DNA from: Diospyros lotus
Taxonomy: Eukaryota; Streptophyta; Magnoliopsida; Ericales; Ebenaceae
DNA: 64,000 nt
Direction of reading: 5' to 3'
NCBI RefSeq assembly: GCF_014633365.1
Contig: NC_068340.1
Span: forward strand, 36,170,328 to 36,234,327
The notes below the pieces were generated by a model. It was not told the origin of the DNA and ran no database searches. It saw only the letters and a list, made by a program, of their open reading frames with translations. Shown one piece after another: positions 1 through 12,455 of the stretch. Position numbers and translations under genes: made by a program. Each line of letters begins with the position of its first letter. The first letter of the stretch is position 1.

Positions 1-236
1 TCCTTTTGAGATTTCTCCCCTTCCCAGATAATGTAATTGCTAGTTTTCCTTATGAATATATGCCATCGTTTGCTTTTTGTGACTGATGGATACTTTATAG
101 GAAGGAAATGTAAGGGGATCAGGAAATTAATAGTTGAAGAAAGATTTTGATGTGCATGCACTTGTATTTATATCCACATTCAACTTGCTGAATAACTCTT
201 TAGAATACTGAACCTTCTTCTCATTTCTGTCTTTAG

Positions 237-3200
237 CATGACTACCATTGCTGATCTCAATGATATGTGGGCAGCATATGCTGGTCCTGGTGGATGGAAT
301 GGTAAGAGTCATCTTTGCAAAGAGTTTTGACTGAGCTGACACTGTGTGGCCAATCTCCAATTATGTGTGAAAATCAGGATATATTCTGCATATCTACCCT
401 TCTTGCAGATCCCGATATGTTAGAAGTTGGCAATGGTGGCATGACTTACCAGGAGTACCAAGCTCATTTTAGCATTTGGGCTTTGATGAAGGTGTTCATT
501 GTGACCTTTTGGATTTTCATTTCCTATTTCTCCATATATCCTAGATCTTTCTATCATATTATTTTGATACAATTAGTAAGTCTTGTGGTATTCTACTTCT
601 CTCTTTCTCTCTCTCGATCTCTTGAATGACTGTTGTGGCAACTTTTTCATATAATCTCCACTACTCCATGGTTCATTTCTGGGAACTATCTTAGTTCCAT
701 TAATTTATATGAGCAATTTTTTTCCCCAGATTTTTCCTCATGACAGCTGTGGCATATTCACATGTCCAACATGCCAGCATCTGTATCTGGACTGAATGTT
801 TTGAATATTAGCATCTTTTAAGATTTCATTGATTTTGGCTACCTCATAACACAAGCTAAAAGAAGCAGCAATGTGATTGCTGGTTCAAGCCTGGTTAATA
901 GAGGCATAAATTAATGCACTGCATATCTTACCTCTGACTGCCTTGGGGTCCTTTAGGAATATTTCTTGGACTATTTTAGCTACAACTTCTTAAAATTGCT
1001 TTGTCAAATATGCAGGCTCCCCTTTTGATTGGCTGTGATGTCAGAAACATGACTGCAGAAACATTTGAAATACTAAGTAATAAGGAGGTCATTGCCGTGA
1101 ACCAAGGTGGATTTTGGCTTCTACCTGTATCTCACCCATCTATGTAGGAAGGAGATGGATATGAGGGTGTAGATTATGCTGAATTTTTGTGCTCTCAAGT
1201 CTTTGTTTTCATTTTCTAGTTCAAAGATACATTTGCATGTCAAAATAAATGCATATTCACATTGAATTCCACATTGAGATTATCTTAGGATTTTGCTTCT
1301 TTCCTCAGACCTACTTGGCGTTCAAGGCAGGAAGGTGCATGTTTCAGGAAGAGATGGTTGCCGTCAGGTCTTTTCCTAATTCCACCCTTCTGACATTTCA
1401 AGCATTACAGCCTAGCATATCTTTGATGGTGTCAATTTCAAAATTTTCCTGCTCATTGTATATTAGTCTAATTATGATGTTAGGATTTGGCCAATCACAG
1501 TGATGTGGTAATGTCCCTTAGCTTGAGTTTGTGTAGTCAAAGTTAATTAAACCCGAGTTAGATTTAATGATATTATATGATAAAGAGTATGAGTGATTTT
1601 AGAATTTGATGAGTCCTAAGAGTTTTAGGTGTTCATTGGAGGTTAAAACCTGGCTTATTTCTGTAAATCCGAGATTGAAATTTTGAGCATGGATGAATAT
1701 GAAAAATCAGAAATCTTCTCCCTTCTTTCCAGAGAATATTCTTCTTTTGTCACCACTAGGAGCAGCTAGAAAATAGTATAAGAGCTGTTGTTTGGCATTT
1801 ACATCACTGATCTACTCCTAAAAGCCAGAGCCTTTGCAGCTGGTGTTCCTTCTCCTCTGCCTTATTTCCTGCCATGGCAGTTAGGACTGTGAACAGCCCC
1901 TCTTGTTCCTCCACAGAAAGAGAGACCTCTCCTCTCTGTTGGATATTGACAAGAATGAGTTGTTGCTGTTCCAGTGAAGTTCCCATGTATGTTCCCATCA
2001 TCGAGTAATTTTTTGCCTTTTTGAGTTCTGCCATCTCTCTCTCTCTCTCTCTCTCTCAAACTTTTCATATCTGGATCTCTCCCCCTCTTTGGACACAGTG
2101 AACCCCAAATCTGTTGCTGCTCTGTGAATGTCCCAAGGGAATCACCTCAACTCCCCCCATCTTTGGACACAGTGAACCCCAGATCTGTTGCTGCTTTGTG
2201 AATGTCCCAAGGGAATCACCTCAACTCTGGAAAGAGACACGATTGCATCGCCTTCTCCCCTCTGCGAGGCATGCAGTGCCTGCACTCAGCCATCCCACCT
2301 TTCAGGCTGGGTCCAAATCTTAAAGAAAACCAAGAGTCAGAGAAAAAAGTTGGCAAGGGCTGGTAACATAAATTGGAGTAACATTCATCCTGGAAAGTCA
2401 TGGGTTCTGAGTTGTAGAAACAACCTCTTTGGAAATAAGTGGAAGGTTGTGCGCAAATCAACCTTCTGCCAATTCTCTCAACACAGGAAGTTTCGTGCGC
2501 TAGGTACACCCATTTATTCAACCACCTATTTTTTCAGGAGAAAATTATGATTTTTGGTAAATATGAAAAATGTATTCATCTCATTAGACTTGTGGGATTG
2601 GTGGAGACGGAATTTAAGAACTAGAGTCCATTGAAAACTTGAAAATAGCTCAACTGAAGGACTACGAGGAACAGACTAACAATGATGCTGGTACTTTTGA
2701 ATCGATTCAAAGGGGAATGATTGGTTCTATTTTTCCAAGAATAATAAGAGTAGAAAGGCTAAAGAGGCATGGGATGTACTCTAGCAGGAATTTCAAGGAA
2801 GTGCGTAAGATATGATTCATGAAACTACGAACTCTTAGAAGAGAGTTAGAGAGTACGAGAATGAAATACAATTAAATGGTTCATAAGTTTTTTATGGGCT
2901 TGCTGAAGTGGTGAATCAAACGAAACATTATGGTGAAGCCATGAATGATAAAAGAATTGTAGGAAAAGATTTTGAATAGTGTGTCTAAACAATTTGATCC
3001 TATGGTGGCTGTTTTTGAAGAAACAAAAAAATCAGCAATTGTTCAAGCACTTGCACAATCCCTAAAATCTTACAAGCAAAGATTGGCATGACACTTCAGA
3101 AAGCAATTTAGAATGAGTTTCTAAGCTCAGTCTTGGCACTAAACCATGGGCAAAGAGAGACATAGCAGAGAGTCATGTAGAAGTAGATATGGAAGAACAA

Positions 3201-4872
3201 TGAAAGATTTTATCCAGTTTAAAATAAGAGAAGAGATTAGTGATATACTTCCAGTGGGTGGCTTGTGTATTGTCTCTTGGCTAGTTAATTCAGAAGCAAA
3301 AATCTGAGTTCAAGTAACATTTATTGCAAATGGGGTTGATCTTGAAAACTGTTAATTGCTGACAGAACCTCTGATCTCATTGAAAATTTATGGCAGCTTG
3401 CCAAACAAATGCTGAGAAAGGTGGGAAAATTGGGGAGGGGGGGGGGGGGGGTGGGGGTGTTAGTGTATAGGTACATAACACTTCTACACTTGCACTTCAG
3501 TATCCACTCTTTAAGATACGTATATTTTTTGTGTTACTATGTTATCTTTGCCAGTATTTCCAGCATCCATTAATAATCAAATGAGTGAAAATGGTCCTGC
3601 CTACCTTTTCTGATCTACCTAGAGGCATCTGTCTGGAATTGTCACCTTGATGGCACTAGACAGGGATGATTGACCCAGAACATTTTCTAGTACAGATTCA
3701 ATGTGAAGTTCATAGGTATGATTAAAAAAATAGACAAAAGACAAGAAAATATTTTGGAATCAATTTCCACTGGCTTAAGGAAAGGCGATTCGTTTCACTA
3801 GATTTTTCAAGTTTCCAGAATATTGGGGCTTTGTGCGGGCACAGTGGCTTGAGTTCTTTTCTCTTCTTTTATTTCCTTTCTAACTTAATGGGACTTGGAA
3901 CTCTTGGTCGCTTTGCTGCAGTTCTTTTTTTTTACCCCAATAGACTAATTCCTTTTCTTGCTTTTGTTTCTTTCTTCCGTCTTATTTTACTGAAGAGAAA
4001 AGTGAAATTATGTTGGAAGTTGGTTCATTTGATATGATCCTTTGTTCAGGTTTGGGCAGGTCCGTTGACAGGGCTGCGTCTGGCAGTCGTTCTGTGGAAT
4101 CGATGTTCTAAAGCTGCAACTATTACAGTGGCATGGGGTGCACTTGGACTGGAAGCCTCTACCAGTGTCTCTGTGAGAGATCTATGGAAGGTAATAACAC
4201 ACTTTTGTCTGCTCAAACACCTAACAAGTTAGGTCAAATTTTAGCGTGAGGTCCAAGCGCTAGTTCCTGGAAAACATCATTCTATACGGATTTAAGTTCT
4301 CATAGCCTATTGCACTTTCTCAAATGTCAGTTTGCTACAGTATAACTTGAAAAATACCCAGATTTTAGTCCATTGATATGGTTACTTTTTTCCCCCAAAT
4401 CCTCCAAGCACTAAACTGGTTGTGTCAACAGCAAATGCATGTCCCAACCCGTAAAGATTGAAGACCTAGATGATACGTCCTCTTTGCAAAGGAATGTTAA
4501 GCCTGTGTACAAAAATAACCTAGCCCCGACCCTTGTTATCCATTAGGACAGGGACACCCTTGGTTATGCAATTTAAATAGAAAAGAAAAAAGGCAAGCGC
4601 ATCACAAAGTTATTTTTATAAAGGAACATTGTTGTTTGGAAATCTGTACGTCAAAATCTGATGTGGTGTTGGTGGCATCAGGAGTTTCTGCCATCCAATA
4701 TCCTATCATTCATTCATTAACGTTAAAGGCCTAATCATTTTGAGGTTCTTATCGGTTGCAGCATGAAGTTGTACTGGGCGATGCCATCACATCATTTAGT
4801 GCTCGAGTTGCTTCTCACGGCTGTGAGATGTACATTTTCACTCCCCAGATGCCCTCTTACTCCGAGATCTAA
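237..4872 (+). CDS. Alpha-galactosidase (GH27), 3' six exons, 5' part outside window
   Basis: Hydrolyses terminal alpha-1,6-galactosyl residues (raffinose-type sugars, galactomannan, cell-wall galactosides); plant members are usually vacuolar or apoplastic. Coding exons by GT/AG borders and frame: 237-301, 409-491, 1016-1106, 1309-1367, 4050-4190, 4762-4872, with stop TAA at 4870-4872. Joined, they read the hallmark GH27 blocks: [18 protein letters not shown] across the first junction, then [24 protein letters not shown] and [10 protein letters not shown], followed by the C-terminal beta domain ([26 protein letters not shown]). The catalytic aspartates lie in the N-terminal part, outside the window. 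The first visible exon opens in phase 1 (one base completing a split codon). The usual NQDPLG or NQDKLG motif reads NQDLLG here. The 2.7-kb intron at 1368-4049 carries repeats. Family certain; the closest Arabidopsis paralog (AGAL3-like, judged from memory of the C-terminus) is tentative. Confidence 0.93.
2087..2229. repeat. 74-bp tandem duplication in alpha-galactosidase intron
   Basis: Two head-to-tail copies of about 74 bp begin with CTTTGGACACAGTGAACCCC at 2087 and 2161. They differ at only a few bases, so the duplication is fairly recent. A (CT)n tract lies just upstream at about 2035-2056. No coding role is apparent. Confidence 0.85.
2640..3230 (+). pseudogene. Decayed Copia-type gag (UBN2-like) relic in intron
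   Basis: Scattered blocks typical of plant Copia gag polyproteins can be read across three frames: IFPRI near 2733, KEAWDVL then QEFQGS at 2761-2802, LRTLRRE near 2825, VNQTKHYGE near 2913, and [14 protein letters not shown] near 2986-3030. Order and spacing match the UBN2/gag-polypeptide family. Stops and frameshifts separate the blocks and no LTR was found, so this is a dead fragment inside the 1368-4049 intron, in the same orientation as the host gene. Confidence 0.7.
3437..3451. repeat. Poly-G tract (G15) in intron
   Basis: Run of 15 G directly after TGGGGA and before TGGGGG, in the large intron of the alpha-galactosidase gene. Its exact length may be unreliable in an assembly. Confidence 0.9.
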
Positions 4873-5716
4873 GGCGAGGCTCAACTTTCCAGCAGCCACG
4901 CCAACCACTTTCCGGGGATCTTAAAAATAAGTGCTGTAGCACTTGAACCCGGACAAAACGATGAATGACTATTTGAATTCAAGGTCTGCATGCACTGTAC
5001 CAAGATCCAAATTTGGCATGTTCTTCCTATGGGAATAAAATGGCCAAAATTCCACTTTGTGTATTTTGAATGGTGCTTGTGTAAGTTCGTTCATGGATTC
5101 TTTTATAAAGAACACTTTTTTTTTTGGTTCACTCGTTAGCTTTTTTAAGAACATTGTCTTGTCATCAGATCCATTGCAGGAAGAAAATGGGGAAAAGTTG
5201 CCACGCATAAAGCAGAGCCAAGGCAAATCCACCAACACCAGAATATATAATAAATGATATATGCGCACATCTTGTTTTGGGTAGTCCGGAGGGCCCCAAA
5301 ACAGTAGACCTGGTTTCGACATGGTACGAAACCATCATCAGTAACCATCTTAACAATCTTCAGAAGACCCTCCTGTGTGAGCATGTTACTCTGTAGTAGA
5401 TATTTTTAACCCAGAAAATAAAAATAACTTCAACATCAACATCAGAAGACTAATTAATGCACAAGGAGGAACTCAGAAACACGGGCACATAAGCATGAAA
5501 TTTCAAGTTGGAATATAAAATAAGTGAGCTCTGCTCTGTAATAATAGTAGCGGCCATATAGAAAGTTCAGCCACTTCGCAAACACGACATCAAGAAGCAA
5601 AGACTGCATCTAAAACGTGAGGCGCCACATCTGTATAACCTCATTTTATTATTATTCTCTTCCCAACTCAACCCAAGTATCAACATCACCTCGAAGCCCG
5701 TTGTCAAGGAGTTCCT
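4873..5716. other. Convergent 3' intergenic region
   Basis: 844 bp between the stop codon of the alpha-galactosidase (+) and that of MnSOD (-). It must hold both 3' UTRs and polyadenylation regions. No recognisable ORF or repeat was seen. Confidence 0.7.
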
Positions 5717-6126
5717 TCAAACACACTCTTTTTCATACACTTCACTCGCATATTTCCAGTTTATAACTTTCCATATGTTCGTCAGGTAATCTGGTCTAAC
5801 ATTCTTGTACTGCATCATAGGGGGCAATAAAATCACATATTCAGAGCGCTGAAAGCTAAGCTAAGCACAGATTGAACAGGATGCAGTAAATTCACTACTT
5901 TTTTAACTTTTTGATTTTTCATCATGAGCTAGACAAGGCAATTTAATTTCTGGGCTTACAGCCATACATCAGATAAAAAAATACCTGCAAGTAGTATGCA
6001 TGCTCCCAGACATCTATCCCAATAAGAGGAACTAATGGCCCTTTAGTTACCAGTGGATCCTGCGACAGTAGTTCAAACACATTAAAAAACAATGACATGA
6101 ATTTTTTCTTTTCTTTCTTTCTTTTT

Positions 6127-6157
<31 letters not shown>

Positions 6158-8852
6158 GGAGAAAATGACAACAATAATTACCAAACCACTATAAATTGCA
6201 CATAATCAATTGTGATAAAAAGCATTAGAGTTGCAAAATCTACAACTGCAGCAGACGCGGTGCATAAAAAATAAAAGAGCAAGTACTAAAATAAGCAAAA
6301 CAACATAGTGATTCCATTTTCCTAAAGGATCTCCAACATCGGTTAAAAGAGAGCCATTCCTTCCAAAGTAACAACTTTACAAACCACTCATCAATACTTT
6401 CTAATGCATAAAAATTTCTTCCCTATTGCACAAAGCAGCCTTAGTAGATATGTACCAGCAGTAATTTCTGCAAAGGAACTCAAATAAACATATATGAGTC
6501 TCTATCCCCTGGCTACCAAGTAAGAGTCCATAAAAAATCAAGCATCCAGGCATCTCAAATTTCAACCATTTATGCATTTGTCAACAAGCCAACAAATCAA
6601 TTTTTAATATTGTCGGGGAAGGAGGAAGGAGTAACAGAGTTAACAGAACTGATACCAAAAGAACACAAGAGTTAAAGACCAAACTGTCATTATCATTAAT
6701 TTGATTCCAATTGTTACTGTCTTACCTGATTTGCAGTGGTCTCTACCACAAGCTTTTTAAGCTCTTTATCAGCACCAAGCCACTGTCAATAAATATAACA
6801 CCATGGGAAGATGAAGAACCCAGCAGAATAAAGAAGGAAAGGGCTCTCATGAACACACCCTAACATTGACAAGAAGTGCAACTAATATTACATAATTCAG
6901 CATATTAAACAACTAAAGCACTTACCACCCATCCAGAGCCTTGTAAAGCAGCACCTTCAGCATTCATCTTCTGCATCAACACTTCCAGAGAACCAAAATG
7001 TGTGTCAATGGCCCAACCCAGTGACCCCTTTGGAGGCTCACCACCTCCTTCCTGCAACAAGTGTTTGGCATTAGTTGGAGGCTAATTGAAAGAAAAAGGT
7101 GTAGTCAAGAAATGGAAAAGGGCTCAGCATATATCTTACACGAACTGGAGCAAGATTCTTCCAGAAAGTTGAGTGGTTCACATGACCTGTGGAAGAATAT
7201 CGATGAGTTTTTTCTGAATCAATGAGTTGAGAAGAAAATAGAATGGAACAACAATTAAACAGCAAAGTACATCACTACCAATAAAAGACGACAATGAAAT
7301 GAAATATGTTTGCCAATTTTCTGTTCAAATAACAACTCAAATCATAAATTGTACAACAGGTATCTGATTCAAAAGATCACAAAGATGAGAAGAAGCCGTT
7401 TCTGTTTTGTTTTCTTTTTCAGGTGACCAGCAACTTCTAGAACAACATAAGAATAGCGGCGCACATGCTTGCAAGCAACAATAAGTTCTCGAAAGGTATA
7501 TCCATCTCCTAAAAGATGAATACTATTTTGCCATATATATAGCAATTGAAGGAGTCAACAGTTTATTCTATCAGATCTCATGCATATCTTGGAAAAACAG
7601 ACATAAAGCCATAGTACAACATTTGTAAACTGAATGGGAATTTAAAGAGCTATTTTGCTAGAGCATGTAAATGCAAACACTGGTCCAAAGGTCGTGCGTA
7701 ACTGACTCTTGAACAAGCACAAACATCTAATAATTTTAAAACAAGTAGTGTTGAGACCACCACAAGAGCAGCCATTAAGCAAAATATGGAAACAAATAAA
7801 TGCGTAGTAATATATATGTAGATTGACATTTAAGGATAAATAATATAAGTCTTTATGAGTTGATAAAATGATGTGAAACCACAAATATGCAGTCATGATT
7901 TTTACGAAAATATTACACAATTACTCAACCAAAAAAATATGAAAAATTAGTACATTGAATAAATTAGTCCATACATCACGGAGCAAATGTTTTGACAGTC
8001 CAGTTATTAGCACATAGTGCCTTTAATTTGGAATAAAAGTTTAGTCTTGTTGATCACAATTTTGAATTTCAAAGAAGCTTGAAGCTGGCAGGGCCAGATG
8101 ACATGACAATCACAAGTTGCTGCAGCTAGATCTTATTGATCTACCCTTACAATTGATATGTTGTAAATTCATGACCCCAAAATATATAATTCACATCCTG
8201 AAGTACAGAAGAGCAAATCACCCCCTTTCTCGCTTTTTTTTTTTTTTCTCTTTCCTCTAAAACCATTCTCTCTCTTCTATTTTCTTCTCATATTCTTCAC
8301 TAGGACTTCCTACATTTCTTTTTTTCCCCAATTCACCTTGTCTTATTTACAATTTCTTCTTCTTCCACAAGTTCCGCACACCGCCTATTTTATAAGAGTC
8401 TTACGCTATCTTTCTAGCTAGGATTTGTCAAGGGAAAGAAAATAGAATGAAAACAAAATTTACATAGATGTATCCAAGTAGATATGCCAATTGTAAAAAC
8501 TAAATTACGTAGTCCTATGTGGGCCGGGGGTTGGGGGGGGGGGGAGAGAGAGGAGGGGAAAACCTCCGCCGTTGAACTTGATGGCGGACTGCAGCTTGAC
8601 GACGGTGGCGGCGTCGCCCTTGGCGAGGGCGGCGTCGAGCTGCTCGAGGGCCTTGTTGAAGTTGGTGATGTAGGCCTGGTGGTGCTTCTGGTGGTGGAGC
8701 TGCATGATCTCAGCGCTGATGACGGGCTCCAGAGCGCCATAGTCGTACGGCAGGTCAGGAAGCGAGAATGTCTGCAATCCCCTGATGCTCTGAAACCCTA
8801 ACCCTAGGCCGCCTCTTAGGATTTTCCCGGCGGCCACCGCTCGAAGAGCCAT
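5717..8852 (-). CDS. Mitochondrial manganese superoxide dismutase, complete
   Basis: Dismutates superoxide to H2O2 and O2 in the mitochondrial matrix. Six coding exons on the minus strand: 8852-8564, 7186-7140, 7051-6926, 6782-6726, 6059-5985, 5809-5717 (stop TGA at 5719-5717). All introns are GT-AG in frame, giving 228 aa, the usual length of plant MnSOD. Residues 1 to about 28 are an Arg-rich presequence ([15 protein letters not shown]). The mature part opens [13 protein letters not shown]. Metal ligands by family alignment are H53 (LHHQKHH), H101 (NHSTFWKN), and D189 and H193 (DVWEHAYY); Q173 in NQDP is the second-sphere Gln typical of Mn enzymes. Intron 1 (7187-8563) is 1.4 kb. It ends on its 5' side near a G12 tract, and intron 5 holds T15G23. 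Start chosen at the first ATG of the presequence. Arabidopsis counterpart: MSD1. Confidence 0.97.
6122..6159. repeat. T15-G23 homopolymer pair in MnSOD intron
   Basis: Fifteen T followed directly by 23 G; on the transcribed strand of the MnSOD gene this is C23A15. It lies between the exons at 5985-6059 and 6726-6782. Confidence 0.9.
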
Positions 8853-8885
8853 TCTGGAGTCTTCTGTATGTATCTTCCCCTAGAA

Positions 8886-8945
8886 AGAGAGAGAGAGAGA
8901 GAGAGAGTAGGGATGGATCGATCTGTTTCTCTGACTTTATTTATA
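8886..8945 (-). promoter_or_regulatory. MnSOD promoter core: TATA box and (GA/CT)n leader
   Basis: On the minus strand a TATAAATA box is read from 8945 to 8938, 86-93 bases upstream of the ATG at 8852. A (CT)11-type tract (8907-8886 on the minus strand) lies between it and the start, as in many plant 5' leaders. Placement is by motif and distance only. Confidence 0.45.
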
Positions 8946-9156
8946 TTGCAGATGATGATGATGATGACAACGATGACGAAGACGAGAGGAAGAAAATGTA
9001 ATAAAATAGTAGTAGCAGTCTTGAGTTGAGTGAGAGTGCGGATAGCGCAGGGCTCGCCCTCCCGTATTCACAAAATTCACATTCCGCCATCCTCGAACCC
9101 TCCTTCCCATCTACTTGTACAAATTTTAGTATTTTTTTTATATTTTCAAAAATTCA

Positions 9157-9374
9157 GTGTCAAATTAGTTATTCAATTTTTTAAACATTAGATTGATTAT
9201 TGAATTTTCAAAAAAAAATTAATAAATCATTTAACTTTTATAACTCAGATCTATGTTAGTTAATCATCAAATTTGTGTTTTAATGTCATTAATAATTAAT
9301 TAATGGTCAGTCCTCATTTATAAAAATTCAATTATGTGCTTAACTCATATTAAAATTTAATGATTAATTTGGCC
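9157..9374. mobile_element. Small inverted-repeat element (MITE-like), degenerate
   Basis: The left end, TGTCAAATTAGTTATTCAA, is roughly mirrored at the right end by TTAATGATTAATTTGGCCC. Both ends resemble those of the larger element at 9420-10136, suggesting a shorter relative. The termini are imperfect and I found no target-site duplication. The interior is AT-rich and non-coding. Confidence 0.35.
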
Positions 9375-9419
9375 CAATTTGAACTTTTTTTAAAAAAAAA
9401 TATTTCTAAAAAGACAAAA

Positions 9420-10136
9420 TGTCAAATTGACCATTGTATTTTTCTGGGGGGGGGGGGGGGGGGGGTTCAAATATACTACTAAACTTTAAAATGATGCCAA
9501 ATAAACCACTAAAAATTTATTAACAAGATTGGGCCTTGCTTTTCTTTCTCAAATTTGAGATTTAGAATATATTACAATGTTTTGTTTCTTATGACAATTA
9601 GTCAAGAGTTTGCAAGTAATAGACACAACAAATTTAAGATAGCAATTTTAAAATATTAGTTAGTCACTAGGTAGTAAACTATATGATTTAATCAACACTT
9701 CCGAGTAAAGTTTTATAGAGTGCATAAGTTGACACAAAAATTTATTTAAGCACTTGATAAGTGAATCTTTTTGTACCTTCTAAGAATTTTCTTTCCAATT
9801 TTTTGTAGGTATGAATTGATACCTTTGATTATCAGTGTCCTTACACAAAAAATAAATAAAATATAAATTTTAAATATTTTTTTCACAAGTTTATCACTAT
9901 GATTTTGAATTTTATAAGTGATTTATCTGTTTAAAAACAAAACAAAACAAAACGACAAAATGGCCATAGTATTTTAATTTAGAGTCAACAACTTATTAAA
10001 CTTTTATAAATTAAGTCATGTTAGCCAATATATTGATTGTGTCCAATGGCACTAAAATGGTTGAATAACCTAATTTTATTTATAAAAGTTTAGTAGTTTA
10101 TTTGGCTCATTTTAAAATTTAATGGTCAATTTGACA
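9420..10136. mobile_element. 717-bp element with perfect 16-bp terminal inverted repeats
   Basis: TGTCAAATTGACCATT at 9420-9435 is exactly inverted at 10121-10136. The inverted similarity continues inward: a block around 9481-9515 containing CCAAATAAACCACTAAA corresponds inversely to TTTAGTAGTTTATTTGG near 10088-10105. A G20 tract lies at 9446-9465. No coding potential and no clear target-site duplication were found. It is best described as a non-autonomous inverted-repeat element of unknown superfamily. Confidence 0.55.
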
Positions 10137-11176
10137 CCTTCACCTATTTTTAAATTAAGGTTAAACATTAAATGAGTTATTGTATTTTAAAAACTATCAA
10201 ATAAATTATTATATTTTTTTTTAAACATCAAGCTACATGGTCATTATTATGATAGAGGGTGGAAGATGATGGCATCAAATGATCACTTTACTTTGAAAAA
10301 AGTTAAATAAACTATTATGTTTTTTTTTTTAAATCCAGGACTACATTATTAATTATTTTGATAAATGTCTTGATGTCATGGATAATATTTTAATTTCATT
10401 AGCGATGTTAACGTAGTCTTAAATAAAATTCTAATTTGAGTTTTATATCCAAAATTACATTTAAATGAACATAAATACAATATGAGATTATTGCATTGTG
10501 AGGTAATTACAATTGTGTGGTATTTTCTAAATCTTGATTTGGGTTTCAATTAGATCACTTTCCATCACTCTCCTGTAGAATTAAAATAGTCATTCTCATA
10601 ATGTAGTCGCCTCACGATATAATTGTAAAAATCTAAATTTTATCAAAAAAGGTAAAAAAAAATAAATTAAAAAGATATAAATATTTATATAGATGCATAC
10701 ATACGGACAAATATCTACAACATAATTTGTCATACTAGAAATCTAGAATGTCATAACATACTGTCAATTTTAACGTACTATAAATTTAAAACCCAAAATG
10801 TAACCCCCAATATGAAGGAAAAGTTGGTGACTTGTATCTATTTGGTTAAGCTCGAGTTGTTGGAGACAGTCGTAGGATTGACAATTGCGATGTCCGACTA
10901 AGAAGGAAGTCTCTCCATCGTCGTCGGAGAAAAGCAAGTGCCTGGTAATGGTCGTTGTTCGTTTCCAACAAAAATAACCCACCAAAATCAAAGTAATTAG
11001 GACTAGCCGACTAGGAGGGGAACAAGAGATGAGATGGAGGGCAATAAAATCTCCCATTTAGTTTATGCATACGGGTTTGTATTTTAGAAAGGAAAATGCT
11101 ATTTGTATAGAAGCTTGGTTACATAATACTTACAGGGATGATATATTGTGAAATATCGAAATATTTTAACATCAAA

Positions 11177-11198
11177 ATATCACGATATTTCGTGATAT
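11177..11198. repeat. Perfect palindrome, 9-bp arms
   Basis: ATATCACGA, then TATT, then TCGTGATAT. It lies in a block of repeated ATATTTCG-like words from 11141 to 11200. Function unknown. Confidence 0.7.
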
Positions 11199-12324
11199 AT
11201 TGAGTTCATCCCCTCCTCCCTCTCTCCCCCTTTCCCTTGTCGCTACAACCTCACCTGCGACCGTTCTTTGCCTCTGCCTGCTCTCGCCATCGCCTCGCCT
11301 CGCCTTGTCGTTGTCGTCGCCTTGTCGTTGGGGCCTACGATATGAGAGGGAGAGTGAGAGTGAGAGAGAGAGGGGGGGGAGAGATATGGTATTGGGTGTT
11401 TGGGTCATTTATTGCAGGGGTAAAATGAGTATTTTTATTACCTCTGTAAGTATTTCTATAACAAATTTTCTGTACAAACAACATGACCCTTTTAGAAAAT
11501 ACGTTTAGTTTAACATATGCAATGAGTTCATTTCCGCGAGGCAGTTATTCAATTGAATTGCTGCTATTCCTTTCATTCCATGTATCTGATTTCCAGATAC
11601 ATCATTCACATGCAGAGGTGTTAACAAAGTTGGGCGAGGGTACCAGTCAAAATTTGTCAAGGAGGAGTCTTTGTAGGTCGGGCAAAACAAGCATGCCCAA
11701 TAGCATCTAAGTGCCCGCTGGAGTTCGAGAAACATGACTGATCTCAAATAGCACATTGATTACCTCTCCTCTTATTGTCAAATGTTAAATGTGGTTTAAT
11801 CAATCATCACGAGGCCCAATCCTTCACATTCCTAAACTGGCGTCCACCCTAAGTTCAAGAGAAATAATATGAAAGAGACCTCATAGTCAATCAAGGATGG
11901 GGAGGCAGCTAGTTCACCTGCCTAAAAGAAATAATATATAAGAGACCTCACAGCACACCAACATTCCTTTTTACAGCTAGTTGTCCAGGACTTGAAGATT
12001 CCAAACCCTTGCAGGCCAGCCATGCAGAGTTGGTATGCCACAGTATTTTTGAGATGCATAAGCAACAGTGCCGGTCTGAATTATTTAGGGTCTAGGACAA
12101 AAGTAAAATTTAGACTCTCATATATATTTAAACTTAGCGATGAGTTCATTTTTATTTTTCAACTAAGATTTAACCTATATAAATTAACTAAAAATTTAAC
12201 TTTCAAGCCAAATAAATTGTCTCAATTTAGACTTCAATATATTAAAATTTAGAAATACTTTGACCCTTCAACAGACTTAAATTTCAATATATTAAATTTT
12301 AACATATTATTCAGAGGCCCAAAA

Positions 12325-12455
12325 CACTAAGCGGACTTCAAGTCCGCTGGCCTTCAGCGGACTTGAGTGCTGGGTGGACTTTGAAATCCACTTAGTGCTG
12401 GCACTAAGCAAATTTCATGTCCGCTGACTTTTAGCGGACTTGAAGTTTGCCTAAT
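12325..12455. repeat. About 130-bp foldback built from GCGGACTT/AAGTCCGC words
   Basis: The segment 12325-12375 is largely the reverse complement of 12400-12455. The shared word CTTCAAGTCCGCT is followed by a second CAGCGGAC word in both arms. Within the left arm GCGGACTTCAAGTCCGC is itself a near palindrome, and the loop holds GTGGACTTTGAAATCCAC. It is GC-rich in an AT-rich surrounding. Could be the core of a foldback MITE or a hairpin transcript source. Confidence 0.6.

Noticed and set aside
11172..11508. Overlapping open frames on both strands
   Set aside because: They come from low-complexity CT/GA sequence, which opens several frames at once.
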